This document shows positions 57,401 to 64,000 of a DNA stretch of 64,000 nucleotides, in pieces. A model generated the notes under the pieces. It searched no databases. It saw only the letters and a program-made list of their open reading frames with translations, and was not told the origin of the DNA. Every line of letters begins with the position of its first letter. Within the stretch, counting starts at the first letter, position 1. Origin of the DNA: UBA1359 sp029570385 (lineage in GTDB: Bacteria; Patescibacteriota; Patescibacteriia; Patescibacteriales; Patescibacteriaceae); NCBI GenBank assembly GCA_035351315.1, contig DAOPVX010000001.1, positions 57,783 to 121,782 of the forward strand. The letters run 5' to 3'. A program made the translations under genes and the position numbers.

Positions 57401-58168
57401 TTAGCTGGCTATTTTAAATCTCCCCATTTTTTTCAGCTTAATACTGTTGTAATCATCGACATCGTTAAATACAAATTGCCAAATAGAATAAATGTTAGTT
57501 TTATCATCTTTTTCAAAAAATAAAGTTATAACTTTTTTCTTGGTATGCGTTTGCCACTGTCTAAATGGATAGTAAAGTTGCCTAATAATAATATCTTTTG
57601 TGTTTTTGTTCTTGGCCTCTATTAGAACTATTTGATCCCGGCCTTCGTAGCCAGCATCAACTTCTGTTTGCACGCCAGAAACATTAATTTGTTGTTTGCC
57701 AACAAAGAAATTAAAATCAGGAGTATATTTTCTACCCCTAATAGTTAATACTAGGGTTGAATCTTCCATAAAAGTTCTGATTAAGCTAGAGGCATACGCA
57801 AAATCTAAATGCTGCATTTCTGAATTACCTATTAAAGATGAGTCAAGATTAAAGTCTAATTTTGAAGCATATATAATGACTTCTGATTTTATCTCTGGAA
57901 TATCAACATAGCCCTCCCCCTTAATTATGTTGTAATGACCATTTTTGGTCGGCAAAAGAAATAAATTGTTTTTTACAAAAATATTTGGTCTATCTTTTCT
58001 TGAATCTTGTTTACATAGAATGCGAACTTCTTTTTCGGTTGTTTTTTTAAAGTTTTGACACGATTTTTTAATTTGCTCAGCTGATAAACAAAATGGTTGC
58101 TTATCAAAATCATGTTCTAAAATTTTATTATCTTTGAATATTTTTTGCCAAGATTTATTATTAGCCAT
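57401..58168 (-). CDS. Type II restriction endonuclease, PD-(D/E)XK
   Basis: 255 aa. The nuclease signature is TEVDAGYEGRDQIVLIEAK: Asp, then Glu-Ala-Lys after 12 residues, the D-Xn-(D/E)XK metal site. Further family features are GYVDIP, IGNSEMQHLDFAYASSLIR and YPFRQWQ. I recall similar proteins as restriction enzymes next to GATC methyltransferases but cannot name the family. It does not look like DpnII or Sau3AI. Encoded 14 nt after the second methyltransferase, so order is M1-M2-R as in the DpnII system. Confidence 0.85.
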   Translation of the reverse strand: MANNKSWQKIFKDNKILEHDFDKQPFCLSAEQIKKSCQNFKKTTEKEVRILCKQDSRKDRPNIFVKNNLFLLPTKNGHYNIIKGEGYVDIPEIKSEVIIYASKLDFNLDSSLIGNSEMQHLDFAYASSLIRTFMEDSTLVLTIRGRKYTPDFNFFVGKQQINVSGVQTEVDAGYEGRDQIVLIEAKNKNTKDIIIRQLYYPFRQWQTHTKKKVITLFFEKDDKTNIYSIWQFVFNDVDDYNSIKLKKMGRFKIAS

Positions 58169-58182
58169 ATATTTGTGTTTAA

Positions 58183-58962
58183 TTATACTAAAGCCTTTAA
58201 TCTTTGTAATGATAAGTCTAAATAATTTTTTTCTAAGTCTATGCCAACAAACCTTCGGCCGTATAGATTAGCTGCCACGCCGGTTGTTGAACTGCCAGTG
58301 AATGGATCTAATACTATATCGCCTTCGTTAGTGCTAGCCAAAATGATTCTTTTTAATAAGTTAAGCGGTTTTTGAGTAGGATGTTTACCGAATTTTTTTT
58401 CTTCTTTCTGCGGTGTGTTTAGCGACCAAACCGATCTCATTTGCATGTGCGGCTTTTTAAATTCATCTTCAGACCATTCGCTATCTCGCATCACCTGATA
58501 ATTAAAGGTATGTTTGGCTTTCTTTTCTTTCCTGGCCCAAATTAAAGTTTCATGACTGGCGGTAAAAAAACGACAGCTCAAATTGGGGGCAGCGTTGGGC
58601 TTGAACCAGGCAATATCGTTTAATAGATGAAATTTAGTATTTTGTAGAATGAATCCGCATTGATAAATCGAATGATAAGTGCCGCTAATCCAAATTGTGC
58701 CATTTGGTTTTAAAACTCGGCGACAAGCCTTGATCCAGTCTATATGAAATTGAAAATCCTTACAAAAACCTTGGCTTAAATCCCAGTCGCCCTTTTTAAC
58801 GCTGACCATTTTACCATTTTGACAGCTGAAGCTGCCGCTAGACAGGAAGTACGGCGGGTCAGCAAAAATCATATCAAAATAGTTCTCGGGTAGTTTATCG
58901 AGAACTTCTAGGCAATCGCCTTGGTAGAGGGCAAATTTTTTGTTGCGGAAGTACAGAGTCAT
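58183..58962 (-). CDS. DNA adenine/cytosine-N methyltransferase, beta class (DpnA-like)
   Basis: 259 aa. Motif IV DPPY (FDMIFADPPYFLS, about residues 31-38) comes first and the SAM motif FTGSSTTGVAANLYGRRFVGIDL comes last, the beta-class permutation. KHPTQKPLNLLKRII precedes it, the standard Type II N6A/N4C context. In the DpnII system a second methylase, DpnA, has this layout and protects single-stranded DNA. The start is one base after the stop of M1. Confidence 0.92.
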   Translation of the reverse strand: MTLYFRNKKFALYQGDCLEVLDKLPENYFDMIFADPPYFLSSGSFSCQNGKMVSVKKGDWDLSQGFCKDFQFHIDWIKACRRVLKPNGTIWISGTYHSIYQCGFILQNTKFHLLNDIAWFKPNAAPNLSCRFFTASHETLIWARKEKKAKHTFNYQVMRDSEWSEDEFKKPHMQMRSVWSLNTPQKEEKKFGKHPTQKPLNLLKRIILASTNEGDIVLDPFTGSSTTGVAANLYGRRFVGIDLEKNYLDLSLQRLKALV

Positions 58963-59814
58963 TTATTTATAATTTCTAACTACTACTTCACTAACATCGC
59001 CTCTTTTTTCGGCAATACAATTTATAAATCGTTTAGCATTAACTTTAGTTATGTGCCATTTTTTGTAAAGATTTCTAATAAATTTAGTATTAGAATTGCT
59101 AAGCATTAATAAGCACCCGCGACGATCAAGCTGCTCAAAAATATCAGCTAATTTTTTTTGTTCTTTTTCTAGAAAGTTTTCTTTAGTATATGAAGTAAAA
59201 TCAGAGCCTTTAGCTAAGGGATAATATGGCGGATCAAAGTAAATAAAGTCACCCCTCTTAGCATATTTTAGAACACTTTCAAAGTCAGCATTTTTTATTT
59301 TTGTGTGTTTTAAGAGTTGGCTGGCTGCTAATAAACCTTCTTCATTGACTATAAATTTTTTATTTTGTCCAAAAGGAACATTGAATAGACCTTTTTTATT
59401 GACCCGGTAGAGACCGTTAAAACAGGTCTTATTAAGATAGATCAGGTGGGCGGCCTTGTTGACATTATCTAGCTTGTCCGTGTTATACTCATCCCTAATC
59501 TTTAAGAAAAAGTCCTTACTGTGATTTTGCTGGTAGTATTCCAAGGCCTTAATTAGTTTTGAGGAATCATTTTTTAGAATCCTATAAGTGTTAATAAGAT
59601 CTTTGTTTAGATCGGCAATAATGGCTTCACGTGGCTGCAGATAAAAAAATACTGCCCCACCGCCGACAAATGGTTCAATATAACGTTTATAAGAATCGGG
59701 TTTTGGAAATAATGGTTTAAATTGTTTCAATAATTGAGATTTTCCACCGACCCATTTTAGAAATGGTTCTATTCTTTTTTTGGTTTTTTGTGGCGGCATG
59801 TATAATTTGTTCAA
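58963..59814 (-). CDS. Dam-family N6-adenine methyltransferase, alpha class (DpnM-like)
   Basis: 283 aa. FLKWVGGKSQLLKQF (motif X), YIEPFVGGGAVFFYLQP (SAM motif I), FNGLYRVNKKGLFNVPFG (the target-recognition hairpin usual in GATC enzymes) and FIYFDPPYYPL (motif IV DPPY) identify a D12-class adenine methylase, GATC specificity likely. ATG at 59814 or at 59799 (MPPQK). The predicted -10 at 59819-59824 is too close for a normal leader, so either a leaderless mRNA or the second start is used. Confidence 0.93.
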   Translation of the reverse strand: MNKLYMPPQKTKKRIEPFLKWVGGKSQLLKQFKPLFPKPDSYKRYIEPFVGGGAVFFYLQPREAIIADLNKDLINTYRILKNDSSKLIKALEYYQQNHSKDFFLKIRDEYNTDKLDNVNKAAHLIYLNKTCFNGLYRVNKKGLFNVPFGQNKKFIVNEEGLLAASQLLKHTKIKNADFESVLKYAKRGDFIYFDPPYYPLAKGSDFTSYTKENFLEKEQKKLADIFEQLDRRGCLLMLSNSNTKFIRNLYKKWHITKVNAKRFINCIAEKRGDVSEVVVRNYK

Positions 59815-59818
59815 CTAT

Positions 59819-59847
59819 ATTGTAGCGTATTTCGAGAGTATTTGAAA
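59819..59847 (-). promoter_or_regulatory. Promoter of the restriction-modification operon
   Basis: Minus strand: weak TTTCAA, 17-bp spacer, TACAAT (59819-59824). Start predicted near 59812-59814, at the ATG of M1. Confidence 0.55.
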
Positions 59848-59870
59848 CTAAGTTTTTAGTGGATAACTCA

Positions 59871-59920
59871 ATGTAAACTTTTACTCCTGTTTTGTTTACA
59901 TTAGGCCTGGAGATGTAAAC
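59871..59920. promoter_or_regulatory. Three ATGTAAAC sites upstream of the R-M operon
   Basis: ATGTAAAC at 59871-59878, its inverse GTTTACAT at 59894-59901 and ATGTAAAC at 59913-59920, with centres about 20-23 bp apart (two helical turns). Looks like a regulator site; no controller protein is encoded next to it. Confidence 0.55.
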
Positions 59921-60041
59921 AAAAAATTTATATTGCAAAAAAATTGTCATTTTTAACAATATGAAAATCTTTATTGCAAAAGAAGGCTATTTCTTGCGAT
60001 AAGGATAATTATATTATTGATTTGAGTCCAATTTTTACTAT

Positions 60042-61190
60042 TTAACTAAGCCTTTTTACTTCATCAATAACCCCCCGCGGATTGATAATTCTGAGGCCTT
60101 GTTTATTGATGGTGGCGGTTTGAACAATAATCCGCGATATTTCAGCTTGTTTGAGTTCAGGCTTGATTTGCAGGACTAAAGCGAAAACGCCAGCCAGATA
60201 AGGCACTGACCAGCTGATGCCGCCGCGGCCTTGATGCATGTATTGATTCCTTTTAGACCAAGACGAGGCCATAGTCCGATGATCAGAGGGAACAAGTATT
60301 TCTGGAGATTTTGATTTTTTCTCTCGCAATGCCTGAACATAGGTAATAATTTCTGTTTTTAATTCTTCATCGCTAATATCTTTATCACTATGGTAAGCGC
60401 GTGCTCTGAGTAAGATTTTGTCAATATCATTATCAGCAAAGATATTATTATGAAGTTCGTTGTAAAGAAATTCTGAATAACTGTCTGGATCGTCTTTGTT
60501 TTCTAGGCTGCCACCGCCAGTGAAATTAACCCCAATTTGGTCATTATTAGTATTAATTACTATTAGTCCACTGTCTTGAGCTTTTTTAAGCGCTACTAGC
60601 CATTCAGTCAGTCCCGGGGTGATCGCCGTATGGCCGAATGAGCAACTAACCACTCTAATTTTTTCATTATCAGGTCGAGACTCATTAGCTTTAATAATAT
60701 CTTCAAGGTTTTGAGCATGTAGTTTAAGATTGCGACCCGGTGAGCCTCGGTAAACTAATTTGGCTTCCGGAGCAACACCGCAATCCTTACCAACCAATAA
60801 ACTGGCAACAGCCGGACCATGCATGCTGATTGGTTCCGAATCAATACCGCGGGTTTGGTAATCAATTAGCGAGTCTTTATACTCTGGGTGGTTGATATCA
60901 AGCCCCTGATCAAGGATGGCCACCACTACGCCGCGACCATCAATTCCCTGTTGATGTAGTTTCTTAATACCTAAACCGGGATTCTTGCCATCTAGGAGAA
61001 GTTTTTCTGGATTGAAAGCGGTCGGCAGTTTTTCTTTCTTTGGCCAAATCGTGGCCGTATCAAACTCAGCTGTTTTTAAAATGTCGGCGGAAACCATTGA
61101 TAAATTTTGCTGAGATAGATTGCGTCCTCTCAGGTCAGCGAATCGGTCAATGATTAATTCCTGATGGTTGTTAATCTTTTCAAAGTTCAT
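60042..61190 (-). CDS. Subtilisin-like serine protease, intracellular
   Basis: 382 aa, S8 family. Asp motif VVAILDQGLDINHPEY (about residues 89-104), His motif SMHGPAVASLLVG, oxyanion Asn region VINTNNDQIG and Ser motif GGISWSVPYLAGVFAL, a variant of GTSMATPHVAG that keeps the Ser. No signal peptide or propeptide of usual form, so probably acts in the cytoplasm. The S8 domain carries an extra acidic insert (about 225-300). Next to the R-M cassette but with its own promoter. Confidence 0.85.
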   Translation of the reverse strand: MNFEKINNHQELIIDRFADLRGRNLSQQNLSMVSADILKTAEFDTATIWPKKEKLPTAFNPEKLLLDGKNPGLGIKKLHQQGIDGRGVVVAILDQGLDINHPEYKDSLIDYQTRGIDSEPISMHGPAVASLLVGKDCGVAPEAKLVYRGSPGRNLKLHAQNLEDIIKANESRPDNEKIRVVSCSFGHTAITPGLTEWLVALKKAQDSGLIVINTNNDQIGVNFTGGGSLENKDDPDSYSEFLYNELHNNIFADNDIDKILLRARAYHSDKDISDEELKTEIITYVQALREKKSKSPEILVPSDHRTMASSWSKRNQYMHQGRGGISWSVPYLAGVFALVLQIKPELKQAEISRIIVQTATINKQGLRIINPRGVIDEVKRLS

Positions 61191-61280
61191 ATCGCGCTTT
61201 TAATAAGAAAACAATGTCTGATGCCGGGTTTATTAGGCATATATTTACTAAAAAGGTCTTTTAAATCCCTTTTCAGTTAG

Positions 61281-61309
61281 ATTATATGCCAATTAGTTGA
61301 TTGTAGCAA
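61281..61309 (-). promoter_or_regulatory. Protease promoter with overlapping inverted repeat
   Basis: Minus strand: TTGCTA (61304-61309), 17-bp spacer, TATAAT (61281-61286). TATATGCC at 61283-61290, which overlaps the -10, is the inverse of GGCATATA at 61236-61243, suggesting an operator pair. The leader is about 85 nt. Confidence 0.6.
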
Positions 61310-61321
61310 TAGGCCGAGCGC

Positions 61322-62257
61322 TTAAGATTTTAAAAAATTTTCCACCAACTTCTCGGCCTCTTGGAGCGGATTATCGGTATTAAGCCAATGAATCTTCCGA
61401 CCTTGTTTGGTCCAGCGCTTGAACCAAGTTTTTTGGCGTTTAGCAAATTGGCGGATAGCGGTATGTAGCTGTTCAACCAGTTGGTCATAATCAATCATTT
61501 CTCGCAGATAGCGGCTAATATAACGATATTCTAAACCAAATGATTCTAGTCGTGGCCAATCCAGTCCTTGCTCGTGTAAATTGTGGACCTCCTGAATCAT
61601 ATCTTCGTTTTCTAGGCGTTGAATTAGTCGTTGATAAATTCGTTTTTCTAATACCTCCATAGGGTAATCAATACCCAAAATTAACCAGTCTATAGCCGAT
61701 TGAGCGTTAATCGGTTGAGACGGCTGATTTTTGACTCCAGTAGCGATTTCCAAATAGCGAATCAAACGCCGCGGATTGTGGCGATCGCTATTATTTAATT
61801 TCTGAGCTAAAGCCGGCGCGGCTGTCAGCAATTGCTCGTAAAGTTGTTCGGCCGATAATTCTTCTAAAGCTTGACGGCGCTGATTATCCGGTTTGACGGC
61901 GCTTAATTGATAGTTATCTATTAAGGCTTGTAAATATAGGCCGCTGCCACCGGCCAAGATTGGTAATTTGTGGCGTTGGTTAATATCTAGTAGGGCTTGT
62001 TGGGCCATTTTTTGATAAGTGGCCAGATCAAAAATTTGTTGGGGATCGGCGATATCAATAAGGTGGTAAGCAACCGGTCGGCCGTTATTGGCGTAATCAG
62101 ATAGATCTTTGCCGGTGCCAATGTCCATGCCGCGATAAACTTGGCGACTATCGGCGCTGATAATTTCGCCGTTATAGCGATCGGCCAAGGCAATGGCTAG
62201 TTTGGTCTTGCCGGCGGCTGTTGGTCCGATAACGGCGATCGCTTTGAGTTGAGCCAT
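61322..62257 (-). CDS. miaA: tRNA dimethylallyltransferase MiaA
   Basis: 311 aa. P-loop VIGPTAAGKTKLAIALA, ISADSRQVYRGMDIGTGK and LAGGSGLYLQALID are MiaA motifs; RRLIRYLEI and the basic tail RQFAKRQKTWFKR complete it. Isopentenylates A37 of tRNAs reading UNN codons, the substrate for MiaB, encoded directly upstream in the same operon (14 nt). Confidence 0.97.
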   Translation of the reverse strand: MAQLKAIAVIGPTAAGKTKLAIALADRYNGEIISADSRQVYRGMDIGTGKDLSDYANNGRPVAYHLIDIADPQQIFDLATYQKMAQQALLDINQRHKLPILAGGSGLYLQALIDNYQLSAVKPDNQRRQALEELSAEQLYEQLLTAAPALAQKLNNSDRHNPRRLIRYLEIATGVKNQPSQPINAQSAIDWLILGIDYPMEVLEKRIYQRLIQRLENEDMIQEVHNLHEQGLDWPRLESFGLEYRYISRYLREMIDYDQLVEQLHTAIRQFAKRQKTWFKRWTKQGRKIHWLNTDNPLQEAEKLVENFLKS

Positions 62258-62271
62258 AAAAATAATTTATT

Positions 62272-63549
62272 TTATAATAATTGTCCGGCCAGACTGAAAT
62301 TACGGGCAGCGGTCACTTGGGCTAAGTAGCGTTGTCCTAAAACATAATTATTACCCGTCTGGGGTATTAGCAGAATCTGCTGATTGCGATTGGTGCGACC
62401 AAAATATTTATGGCCGCGCTGTTCTTCCAATAAAACTTCAACGGTTTGACCAATCTGCGCTTGGCGGTTGCTTAAAGTTCCGGCTTTAACAAGCTGATCC
62501 AAGTCTATTGCTCGTTGTTTTTTGGTGGCGGTCGGCACATCGTCCGGCAGCTTGGCAGCGGCGGTGCCCGGTCGCGGGCTGAATTGAGCGATATAGACTT
62601 GATCAAAACCGCTAGCCGTGACTAATTTGGCGGTCGCTTGAAAATCAGTATCAGTTTCACCGGGGAAGCCGACAATAATATCAGTTGTCAAACTGACATC
62701 AGGCCAGACTTGACGGACGGCGGCTATTAATTGGCGGTAATGATCACTAGTATAGCGGCGATTCATTAATTGTAAAATACGGTCGCTACCTGATTGAACC
62801 GGTAAATGCAGATGATGAATTAGATTGCGGCTACGGCCCATAAAAGCGATCAGTTCATCGCTCATATCTTTAGGGTGGCTGGTGGCGAAACGCAGCCAAT
62901 AGTTACCGAGGCTATCTAATTGTTCCAGCAAGCCGGTAAAATTCAGACCGCTAACTGGGTCGCGGTAGCTATTAACATTTTGGGCAATAATGGTAATTTC
63001 TTGACTATCGGCAGCCAGTAAATTTTGGACTTCAGCTATAATTTCATCAGCTGGCCGATATTTTTCCCGGCCACGGGCATAAGGGACAACACAGTAACTG
63101 CAAAAATTGTCGCAGCCGTTGCCAATCGGCACGAGAGCGCTGATTTTGGAAGTATAAAGCGGTTTAATCTGCAGATAATCATGGAGATGGGTTAGACTGC
63201 TGGCGGGTTGGGGGCTGGGTATAATTTGCTCCAATTCGGTCAATTGGTTGATAGTGAACCAATAGTCCACCTGCTGGCCGATTTTAGCTTGAATATCTGG
63301 CCGATACGACAAACAGCCGGTCAAAGCGACGGCTGTTTGGGGGTTGTCTTGCTTGATGCGCTTGATTAAACCATAAATGCGGTCTTCGGCGCTTTGACGG
63401 ACGCCGCAAGTGACTAAGATAGCTAAATCAGCTTGCGATCGTTGATTAGTAGCTGACCAACCCAGCTCATTAAGACGGCTGGCTAAACGTTGGCTGTCGC
63501 TAATATTCATCGCGCAGCCGATAGTGGTAATATGATAAAGCCAACCCAT
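62272..63549 (-). CDS. miaB: tRNA-2-methylthio-N6-dimethylallyladenosine synthase MiaB
   Basis: 425 aa. UPF0004 domain with three Cys (ITTIGCAMN, LVTCGVRQSAEDRIYG, ALTGCLSYRP), radical SAM motif GNGCDNFCSYCVVPYARGREKYR (CX3CX2C), and a C-terminal TRAM domain (IGQTVEVLLEEQRGHKYFGRTNRNQQI). Adds the 2-methylthio group to i6A37. The N-terminus starts MGWLYHITTIGC. Confidence 0.95.
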   Translation of the reverse strand: MGWLYHITTIGCAMNISDSQRLASRLNELGWSATNQRSQADLAILVTCGVRQSAEDRIYGLIKRIKQDNPQTAVALTGCLSYRPDIQAKIGQQVDYWFTINQLTELEQIIPSPQPASSLTHLHDYLQIKPLYTSKISALVPIGNGCDNFCSYCVVPYARGREKYRPADEIIAEVQNLLAADSQEITIIAQNVNSYRDPVSGLNFTGLLEQLDSLGNYWLRFATSHPKDMSDELIAFMGRSRNLIHHLHLPVQSGSDRILQLMNRRYTSDHYRQLIAAVRQVWPDVSLTTDIIVGFPGETDTDFQATAKLVTASGFDQVYIAQFSPRPGTAAAKLPDDVPTATKKQRAIDLDQLVKAGTLSNRQAQIGQTVEVLLEEQRGHKYFGRTNRNQQILLIPQTGNNYVLGQRYLAQVTAARNFSLAGQLL

Positions 63550-63550
63550 A

Positions 63551-64000
63551 TTAATCTAATAATTCTAAGGCTTCTTTTTGTTTTTTAGTTAAACCGGTCG
63601 GCGTCAAGACCTTAGCCTCAACCAAATGATCGCCGCGGCCGTAGCCGTTAAGTTTAGGTACGCCTTTACCGCGCAGGATAATTATTTGACCGCTTTGGGT
63701 GCCGGCTGGAATTTTTAAAGTCGCTGGCCCATCTACGGTATCAATTTTGATTTTATCGCCAAGAGCTGCTTGACGGAAACTTAGATTAACTATGGATTGG
63801 ATATTGTGGCCATTGCGTTTGAGGTGGGGATGCGGTTGGACGCGAACATTAACATAAAGATCGCCGCTTTTGGCGCCACGCCGACCGGCCTCGCCTTGGC
63901 CGGTAAATTTAATGGTTTGGCCGTTAGCTACTCCAGCTGGTATCTTGATGGTTAGTGGCTTTTTTTCCACCGTTCGGCCTTGGCCATGGCAATGTGGACA
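63551..64000 (-). CDS. dnaJ: DnaJ chaperone, C-terminal part, cut by window edge
   Basis: 150 aa visible. The reading frame is open to the window edge: the first residues, PHCHGQGRTVEKKPLTIKIP, include a CxxCxGxG zinc-finger repeat (partly outside). Then come the two beta-sandwich domains (VRVQPHPHLKRNGHNIQSIVNLSFRQAALG and GPATLKIPAGTQSGQIIILRGKGVPKLNG). The J domain and rest of the zinc finger lie beyond 64000. Co-chaperone of DnaK, so it works with the ClpB encoded here. Confidence 0.94.
   Translation of the reverse strand, partial: CPHCHGQGRTVEKKPLTIKIPAGVANGQTIKFTGQGEAGRRGAKSGDLYVNVRVQPHPHLKRNGHNIQSIVNLSFRQAALGDKIKIDTVDGPATLKIPAGTQSGQIIILRGKGVPKLNGYGRGDHLVEAKVLTPTGLTKKQKEALELLD

Noticed and set aside
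59871..59920. C-protein boxes of a controlled R-M system
   Set aside because: No small HTH controller gene is encoded in or beside the cassette, and the motif does not match C-box patterns I know.

Overview
This 64 kb window looks like a piece of a small bacterial genome of the Candidate Phyla Radiation (Patescibacteria, Parcubacteria-like). This is an inference from gene content and style: tightly packed genes with many 4-24 nt overlaps, a shortened TsaB, several conserved surface proteins with one N-terminal membrane anchor, and almost no Shine-Dalgarno (SD) sequences before housekeeping genes. The standard genetic code fits. There is one 100-N assembly gap at 27283-27382.

Layout. 0-1.2 kb: thioredoxin (cut by the window edge) and thioredoxin reductase. 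1.3-15.6 kb: a cell-surface polysaccharide locus with a Wzz-like chain-length protein, an O-antigen ligase/polymerase-like protein, four GT4 glycosyltransferases and two related TIM-barrel hydrolase-like exported proteins. 17.0-25.9 kb: tsaB, then the division/cell-wall (dcw) operon mraZ-rsmH-ftsL-ftsI-murF with three perfect MraZ boxes, ending in an unusual membrane-anchored double-AAA Clp-like protein. 26.0-29.4 kb: a large protein of about twenty 28-residue repeats, broken by the gap. 29.5-35.6 kb: greA, pyrG, lysS, serS, ftsQ and a small membrane ORF. 35.7-42.2 kb, mostly minus strand: a pseudopilin, an EnvC-like M23 peptidase, gltX, a WecG/TagA transferase and an alkylation-repair pair (AlkD-like, Ogt-like). 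42.3-56.5 kb, mostly plus strand: clpB behind a CIRCE-type operator, def, fmt, tRNA-Glu, secE, nusG, rplK, rplA, nucleotide kinases, dCMP deaminase and gatB. 56.4-61.2 kb, minus strand: a more AT-rich accessory island with NUDIX, DUF2726, a Type II restriction-modification cassette (endonuclease, two adenine/cytosine-N methyltransferases) and a subtilisin-like protease. 61.3-64.0 kb: miaA, miaB and the C-terminal part of dnaJ.

The most unusual signal is a set of six scattered genes (2274-3287, 3299-4027, 4101-5117, 15729-16895, 39259-39651, 41583-42152) whose coding sequences are packed end to end with perfect inverted repeats (stems of 7-13 bp, loops of 3-11 nt, some of GNRA or UNCG type). 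All six also have strong AAGGAG-type SDs, which the rest of the window lacks. Several have a hairpin directly before the SD, every unit ends in a strong terminator, and all encode exported, lipid-anchored or membrane proteins. The 4101-5117 protein has a paralogue in the same locus (9955-11949) whose gene lacks this structure, so the hairpins are not dictated by the protein. This suggests selection for mRNA structure in one class of envelope genes. I know of no described system that matches it.
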